From NCBI GenBank assembly GCA_017311185.1, contig JAESUZ010000432.1:248001-312000 (forward strand): a stretch of 64,000 nt of DNA, written 5' to 3'. The DNA is from Proteles cristata cristata. Taxonomy: Eukaryota > Chordata > Mammalia > Carnivora > Hyaenidae. The notes under the pieces are model-generated. The model was not told where the DNA came from. It ran no database searches and was given only the letters and a program-made list of their open reading frames with translations. A program made the translations under genes and the position numbers. Of the stretch, positions 57,937-64,000 are shown in pieces; positions within the stretch are counted from its first letter, which is position 1, and every line of letters starts with the position of its first letter.

Positions 57937-58239
57937 TATATGTGGAACTTGAGACATTTAACAGAAGGCAATGGGGGAAGAGAAGAAGGAAAAATAGTTT
58001 CAAACAGAGTGGGAGGCAAACCATAAGAAAGTCTTAAGTACAGAGAACAAATTGAGGGTTGATTGGGGCTTGAGGGAGGAGAGAAGAGAAAATGGGTGAT
58101 GAGCATTGAGGGAGCACTTGTTGGGATGAGCACTGGGTGTTGTATATAAGCAATGGATCATAGGAATCAACCCCAGAAACCAAGAGCACACTGTATATAC
58201 TGTATATTAGCTAACTTGACAATAGATTATATTAAAAAA
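57937..58239 (+). other. Outer L1 3' UTR
   Basis: About 300 bp, with 'gatgagcattgagggagcac', 'gatgagcactgggtgttgta' and the end phrase 'acttgacaatagattatatt'. It lacks the long G runs of L1-A and L1-B. No AATAAA remains at the usual place (AATAGA). Confidence 0.8.
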
Positions 58240-58254
58240 GAAATATTATTGTAT

Positions 58255-59710
58255 TGTATATGTACAAAATATATCTATGCCTTTATGTATATATTTTTTT
58301 CAATTGACATTACTATGTCTCTTGCCTTGAGATGTTTTTCAATGTGATAAATGATGTTAATTGCATTTTGAGTTACTTCTTGAGCTGAGGTGTTTTTGAA
58401 ACATTAAAACAATTGAAAATCTCCCCAGCTCATGCTTTCTCTCTCTCTCTCAAAAATAATGAACATTAACAAATTAAATAAAAAAGAATTTTTGACATAA
58501 TAAGCAAACTGCTTTGACATAATATTGTAGGACTGACTCCTCTCGTCATTAGGAACTATTGACCCTTTATAGCCATTTCACATTTCAAAATCTAAGCTAC
58601 CTGGCAGGCAGATCATGTTTAAGGGGCTTCCCAAACACCTATAAAATGAAGTTGGATGGAGGTGGGCAGATATTACAGTTTAATCACATGACAGTTGCCC
58701 CACATTTTCCTGCCACACTGAGGCAAGTCGTGAAGGTCCTGCTGTTAATGGAAGGAATGATTGAAATGCAGTCTTATGCTTTTTATGATGTGGGATTTTA
58801 CGCCACGTTGTCTTTTTCTTTAATCTTTCTAAGGCACGTTAACTATGTTGCATACATAATCTCTTAACTGATTTCATTTGCTCAGGAATCATAAACATTT
58901 TATATGCTATGGAAAGAAATTTTGCCTTTGATGTAGGAATCCTAGAGCTTAAGTTGAAAATGTAAGATTCATTATGACACACTTTGGGACATGCTAAAAC
59001 ATATTTCAAACAAAATTATATCCCACAATGAAATATATAACACTGAATATTTTTCACCTTGATCTGAATGGTTTCATGTAGGAACAAATCCAAGGAAAAA
59101 AGTATTTAAATAAAACATTGCAGTTTTATTCTCTGTTTCATATGTTTATATATCATAATGTAAATGAAATAGTATGCTTATAGCATGATGGAATTTGAAA
59201 ATGTAACTGTGGAAACTATTATCTTTATGGACAGAAGAAAAGTAGAGTGCCAAGTATCTTTTACTCTATGTAATGATTTACTATATGTCGATCTTACAGC
59301 TTACATGTGGATACAACTTCCCAATTAAGGAAGAAATTTCACAAGCTATACCATACTTGATCCCATTAAACACAAGCAACACATGCACAAAATACTACTC
59401 TTTCCAATCAGAGAGCATAAATATGGACCGGATACATTTTTCTCAATAAGTTTTTCTAGAATATCATAATCTGTTTATAGTCCCCAGTTGTCTGTCAGGA
59501 GGTTCACAACTGTTCTGGTCATTTCAAAAGAAAAGGCAGAGGCGATCTGATTTATAAACATTTCCCAACTTGCTTGTGTATTTTATGAATACTTCTACAT
59601 AGAGATTTTGTCCTGTCTGCCACTGCTTTGTAGCCCCATATTAGAGTTTGAGGATTAGGATTATACTGATCTTAATTTAAAAGGTTGATATTTACCTACA
59701 TGAGTGAAGT
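58255..59710. other. Unique DNA with a SINE tail remnant
   Basis: About 1.45 kb, AT-rich. The only repeat seen is a 5'-truncated SINE 3' end at 58418-58480. An open frame of 102 codons at 58559-58867 (+) has no family signature. Confidence 0.5.
58418..58480 (+). mobile_element. SINE 3' remnant
   Basis: 'ctccccagctcatgctttct' followed by a CT run, 'caaaaataatgaacattaac' and an A-rich end matches only the last 60 bp of the felid SINE. The head and body are absent. Confidence 0.7.
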
Positions 59711-59738
59711 GTGTGTGTGTGTGTGTGTGTGTGTGTAC
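59711..59738. repeat. (GT)n microsatellite
   Basis: Fourteen uninterrupted GT units. Confidence 0.95.
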
Positions 59739-59905
59739 CTTTCCATTCTTCAGCCAAAAGAGAAATAAGCATGGCTGGGAAGTAAACTGGGCCCTGTTCA
59801 CCTTATGTTACCGAGGTGCCATTCTTTTTGGCAACCTGTTTTATGTCAGTCACATATCATTGCTTACTTTTGTTGCATTTACACTTTTATTATTAAAATA
59901 TTGGG

Positions 59906-60109
59906 GTTTTTTAAATGTTTAATTATTTTGAGAGAGAGGGAGCAAGGGCAGGGGAGGGACAGGGAGAGAGGGAGAGAGAATCCTGAGTTGGCTTCATACT
60001 GTCAGCACAGAGCCTGACATGGGGCTCAATCTTAATGAACCGTGAGATCGTGACATGAGCCAAAATCAAAAGCTGGATGCTTAACTGAACTGACCCACTC
60101 AGGTGCCCC
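59906..60109 (-). mobile_element. Diverged SINE, reverse strand
   Basis: Body 'catactgtcagcacagagcc', B-box region 'gggctcaatcttaatgaacc' decayed, head 'gacccactcaggtgcccct'. Flanks 'taaaatattgg' and 'ctaaaatatgg' are a probable decayed TSD. Confidence 0.9.
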
Positions 60110-62252
60110 TAAAATATGGTTTATTGTATTGTTAATTTACTAACATGGATCAGAAGCTAAAAAGGATTCATTAAGCAACAAACAGCAATTACTAGTGCAG
60201 AAAATGCAAACATATACATATTTTAAAAATGGAATAACAATGTAACTGTAAAAGGAGAACACGACTCAGAGAACATGATTTGGAATATAAAGAAAAAGTA
60301 AATATTTAAATGTTATGGCTACACCAAGGCTCTGAAAAGTAAATTTTGAATAGACAACACAATTATAATTATCTATAATTTTGGTAATACCAGAAATCCC
60401 TAATTCCTATACATTACTTTGTAATTATTTTTTTCAAAAAATGTACAAATGTGGCAAAATTTCCAATATGTTTCTCTGAAAATTTTGATTTTCTAGAACA
60501 TGATCAGAAGTATGCTTTATAGTAAGAAATGACCTGTTTTTCTCTGGAGGCTCACAAGAGACCCATAGAAAAATATCAAGGAATACTAGTCATAGCAAAA
60601 ACTTATCCAAGTACCTCTATTACTGAGAAGCTTAAAAACAAGAACCAAAGTTAATGTAAAATATCTTATGATTGAGGCAAATAAAAAAGAATAAATGTTG
60701 GCCAACTTATTTATCATATGACACTGTGGAAATTACACATCAGTAGAAGAATGATTATACATGCACAATTGGATGAAATCATGTGAGACTGTAAATCAGT
60801 TCTTGACACTTATGTGGGCATCATTTAGAAGAGAGTGCTTACTCAGTGCTTTTCACTGAATGAGAAAAGATTTTTAATTTATTGAGCATCTTTTTGTGAG
60901 CTATAACAGAGACTGAAATCATATTTTAGAATCAACAACATCTTTCAGCAGCTACGTTTCTATGTACAGCAAGAAAGTGCTTTAATGTCAATCATCTGAC
61001 CGGGCTGTTTATCCACAGGCAATTGGTCATAAATAACATTTTATGGTTGAAAGAAACACTGAAGGCTATGACGTTGGCATATCATTGACATAAGTGTCTA
61101 GCTCTCTGTCATGGTCATGCCATGCACGGAAATGGGCCATAGGATCAAGTTTGCCTTACACAGTTAAGTATATTTTCTCTCCAGGGGACAGACATACATT
61201 TCATTTATCAAAATGAGGGATATTATTTGTTTAAATTTTCAGAAAGCCATATTATTTGCTATATTGCAAAGCATGACCCTCTCACTTCAGTCTTAAGATG
61301 ATTTTTTCTTTTCTTCTCTACATTGAGAAAAAGCTATCACTGTTTCTTAGGGAAAGAAACTGAGGGAATTTTGATTGTTAATTAAGTTTTACCCACTTGT
61401 TAAGTACTTTTAAAAGCATGTCTAAACTCAATAGCAGCCCATGTAAAATATTCTACACATGAATGAAACCAAAGAGGTGATAGGGAATCGGTTCTTGCCT
61501 ACTTCGGAGTTTAAATTTTAAACCTCCAATTGTTATGTATTACTTATTCATTTGTAATGAAAAATGCCTCTGAAGTTTTGAAGCTGTCAGAGACAAGTGT
61601 GAGTTTCCAGGACTTTTTAACAAAGTATGCAACATTACTTTTCTCTTTCTAAAAGCATAATTAGGAATTAGAAATGTCTATATTAAATAGAGCTTAGTTA
61701 GAGAAACTAATAGCATGTTAAACCTTACTATTGCTTAAGGTTCTCTTGAGTTTTATATAGATGCATGAGTCACAAATTGCAAACAGTATAACTTCCTAAT
61801 CGAAGAGTGCTTCCCCAAACACCACACATGAAATACATATTATTGTGGCTTTATTTGATTTTTCTTGTTGTTTCTTGCATAGAACAAACAAGATTAATGG
61901 ATTCATGGTGGCCAAATGTTTGAAAACCATTACTCTGAATTTAAAATAATTTTACTTTTACCAATATAATACTGATGTATTGCAAATAATTCATTAAATG
62001 TTAATTGATTGATAAAATATTAATTAAAAATGCTTTTGGCTTTGAAATTTATAGTTCAAACAAAAGAATATGGTATTTGTTTTATTTTATTTTTTTTCAT
62101 TACATGAATAAACAGAGAAATAGCTAAAGACAGTTTCTTTACTCTCATACAGATAGTCCTTAATTGCTAAGAAAATAACTGATGAGTTTAGCTTATCTAA
62201 TAGCATAAAACTTTGTAGGTCAGAGTTATAAGTGTGGATTTTATTCTGGTGA
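60110..62252. other. Repeat-poor unique DNA
   Basis: About 2.1 kb without SINE, L1 or microsatellite. No coding signature. Positions 60850-61200 have more balanced composition and include an inverted CCAAT ('caattggtcataaataaca'). Confidence 0.5.
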
Positions 62253-62266
62253 GAATGCTGGTAAAT

Positions 62267-62496
62267 ATTTTTTAAATTTTTTTAAATATTTTTATTTATT
62301 TCTAGGAGAGAGAGAGAGAGACAGTGTGAGCAGGGGACGGTCAGAGAGAGAGGGAGACACAGACTCTGAAACAGACTCCAGGCTCTGAGCTGGCAGTCAG
62401 CACAGAGCCCGACACGGGGCTTGAACCCACGAACCGCGAGATCATGATCTAAGCAAAAGTCGGATGCTTAACCGACTAAGCCACCCAGGCGCCCCT
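62267..62496 (-). mobile_element. Young SINE, 14-bp TSD
   Basis: Near-consensus young type ('gagctggcagtcagcacaga', tail 'tttatttctaggagagagag'). Perfect TSD 'gaatgctggtaaat' at 62253-62266 and 62497-62510. Confidence 0.96.
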
Positions 62497-62510
62497 GAAT
62501 GCTGGTAAAT

Positions 62511-62829
62511 TTTAAACAGAGAAAACAAATTTTCTGAATTATGTACTTAAAAGATCACTCTATAGAGATAAGTAAAGGGAAAGGCTGGTATGAATCATGG
62601 AGTATTGTAGTGGAGCTGGGCTATCAACAGGAACTGCTTAGCTTAATACAAGTACCAATGGACATATATATGTATACATATTATATGCTATCCTCTATAT
62701 TACATAAGTATATGCAATACAATATTATATAAGTTTTAATAATATATAACATATTGTATATATAGTAGAGATGTGTTTATGCACAGTTAGTATACATACA
62801 TGTATGTATGTCATAGATCTGTCCACTAA
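62511..62829. other. AT-rich unique DNA
   Basis: Contains irregular TA/TATG repeats at 62660-62815 ('acatacatgtatgtatgtca'). Nothing else is recognised. Confidence 0.55.
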
Positions 62830-63165
62830 AAGGGCCTAGAAGCAGCAACAGCTCACAGAGAACACCAAATAATGTTAACATTCACCACTCAAAGAAGTGG
62901 GACACCTTTGAAGTATGGCCTACATGTAGTGATTTACTTCCAAAAAGTACCTATATGGAAGTGGGAATTCACTTTACAGTGGGGAATCCTGGTGAACATG
63001 ACCTGAGTCAGGGTATCAGGGTCAATACCATTAATGATAATTCATGCTGATAGTATGTACCCTTGATATGATATGTTGAGAAATACACTTACCTTTGCCA
63101 TCTTCCTTCCCAAAATGAGAAAAACACCAGACAAACCCAAGCCCAAACACCCATGAAACTGGTAA
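62830..63165 (+). mobile_element. Ancient L1M-type 3' UTR segment
   Basis: Ordered phrases 'aagtatggcctacatgtagtg', 'actttacagtggggaatcct', 'attcatgctgatagtatgta', 'cccttgatatgatatgttga' and 'aaaacaccagacaaaccca' match the old L1M 3' UTR family seen also at 23640-24110. Confidence 0.62.
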
Positions 63166-63883
63166 AAGAAAAACAAAGTACAGAGTCAAGTTTCTCTGTA
63201 CACATTTTTAATTTCTGCTCATCTTTTCTAAACCTACTTCTCATTTTCTCAAACCTACTTCTCATATGGTATGACTTCATACCATACAGTTCATATATAA
63301 ACCGTATTACTACTCTGCCTCCACTTTTGTTTCTCCAAAGCTAATTTTACTCCCATTTCTTTTCTACCCAAGTCTGATCTGGTCCATCTGCAATTCCCCA
63401 ACACTTCATCTCAACAGCTGTTCTTGCTTTTGACCCTGTTTAGCACTGAATTATTGCATTATTCCTCAGACATATCAAAAAGTGTGTGCTATTATTTAAC
63501 TCATATATTTGTGACATATGGTTATCCAACTATATAATGAGCCTTTTAGTAGGTGGGAATGGGAATTATATTTCAGTGTTTAGTATTTAATATTCAGTTT
63601 AGTATTTATAGTTCTCAAACACAGTATAAGCTTAAAGAATAACAAATGCTATAACTTCTTGAGAGGGTTCACCAAGTTGTTATTAATTTCTAATCATTTA
63701 TGTTACATCAAAATGGGGAAATATTACAGACAATAGTACATCCTCTTTGTTTCATAAAATGCAAGGCTAATGAGGCCAAACATTCCAAATCTGTAAGTGT
63801 AATATCAATATTTGATACATTTAAATTAATTTGTGTCCAAAAAGCTTGATAAAGCATAAACTATGTATTAAAAATTAAATCCT
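63166..63883. other. Unique DNA, nothing recognised
   Basis: About 720 bp of AT-rich sequence before the last SINE. A short local near-duplication 'aacctacttctcat' lies at 63230-63263. No gene is recognised. Confidence 0.5.
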
Positions 63884-64000
63884 GGGGCGCCTGGGTGGCT
63901 CAGTCAGTTGAGCGTCTGACCTCAGCTCAGGTCATGATCTCACGGTTCATGGGTTCAAGCCCCGCTCGGGCTCTGTGCTGACAGATAGCTCAGCACCTGG
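63884..64000 (+). mobile_element. Felid SINE, cut by window end
   Basis: Head 'ggggcgcctgggtggctcag' and B box region 'gggttcaagccccgctcggg', running to 'gctcagcacctgg' at the window edge. The tail and TSD lie outside the window. Confidence 0.95.

Larger units (their letters stand above)
43075..58239 (+). mobile_element. Outer L1 (L1-C), full-length, split by two younger L1s
   Basis: Three plus-strand blocks, 43075-44910, 48555-49260 and 54864-58239, join into one older L1 of about 5.9 kb: 5' UTR, ORF1, ORF2, 3' UTR, A-rich end. The outside flanks carry the TSD 'gaaatattaatgtat' (43060-43074) and 'gaaatattattgtat' (58240-58254), one difference. Each internal gap is itself bounded by a TSD of the inserted element (44897-44910/48541-48554 and 49242-49260/54845-54863). 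ORFs are broken throughout. Confidence 0.93.

Noticed and set aside
1..64000. Endogenous retrovirus or LTR element
   Set aside because: I saw no paired LTRs, primer-binding site or gag/pol/env signature. All RT sequences are L1 type.

Overview
This is vertebrate nuclear DNA, almost certainly from a cat-family carnivore (Felidae). The deciding evidence is about 28 copies of a roughly 200-bp SINE with a tRNA-like head (Pol III A and B boxes), the body 'gctctgtgctgacagctcagagcctgg', a CT-rich stretch and an 'aaataaataaa' tail. That is the felid form of the carnivore tRNA-Lys SINE (SINEC/CAN family). Dog and bear/mustelid copies have a different body. I found no host protein-coding exon, no tRNA or rRNA gene and no CpG island. 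The window reads as intergenic or deep intronic DNA. Every long open frame I could interpret is a broken piece of LINE-1 (L1) ORF1 or ORF2.

Layout. 1-363: L1 3' end (-). 533-6400: mostly unique DNA with SINEs, a short 5'-inverted L1 (4369-4861) and a TA microsatellite. 6632-12270: near-full-length young L1 (-) with a SINE inside it and a 1.4-kb gap in its 5' UTR. 12284-14570: unique DNA with one SINE. 14570-24110: a two-level nest, in which an ancient plus-strand L1M is split by an older carnivore L1 (15388-21751, -) that itself carries five SINEs and microsatellites. 24110-24805 and 24860-26640: further ancient L1 pieces. 26809-29525: SINEs, plus a MIR split by a SINE. 29526-31790: the longest stretch almost free of recognisable repeats. 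31790-42152: ancient L1 pieces, a rearranged head-to-head L1 (37455-39766) and SINEs. 42856-42976: pure pyrimidine tract. 43060-58254: three L1 elements nested inside one another, with all three pairs of target-site duplications (TSDs) still readable. 58255-64000: mostly unique DNA with a few SINEs and an ancient L1 3' UTR, ending inside a SINE cut by the window edge.

The elements interact only as a retrotransposition system. L1 ORF2 (endonuclease and reverse transcriptase) mobilises its own RNA and, in trans, the Pol III-transcribed SINEs. The 13-19 bp TSDs and A-rich tails at most insertions fit L1-type target-primed reverse transcription. None of the L1 copies here looks able to move, because all have frameshifts, stops or deletions. 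I found no undescribed biological system. The most interesting observations are the 15-kb nested L1 locus, a 5'-UTR gap in one L1 that ends exactly at a splice-acceptor-like site in another copy (a possible retrotransposed spliced L1), the twin-priming inversion, and variation at the x position of the RT FxDD motif.
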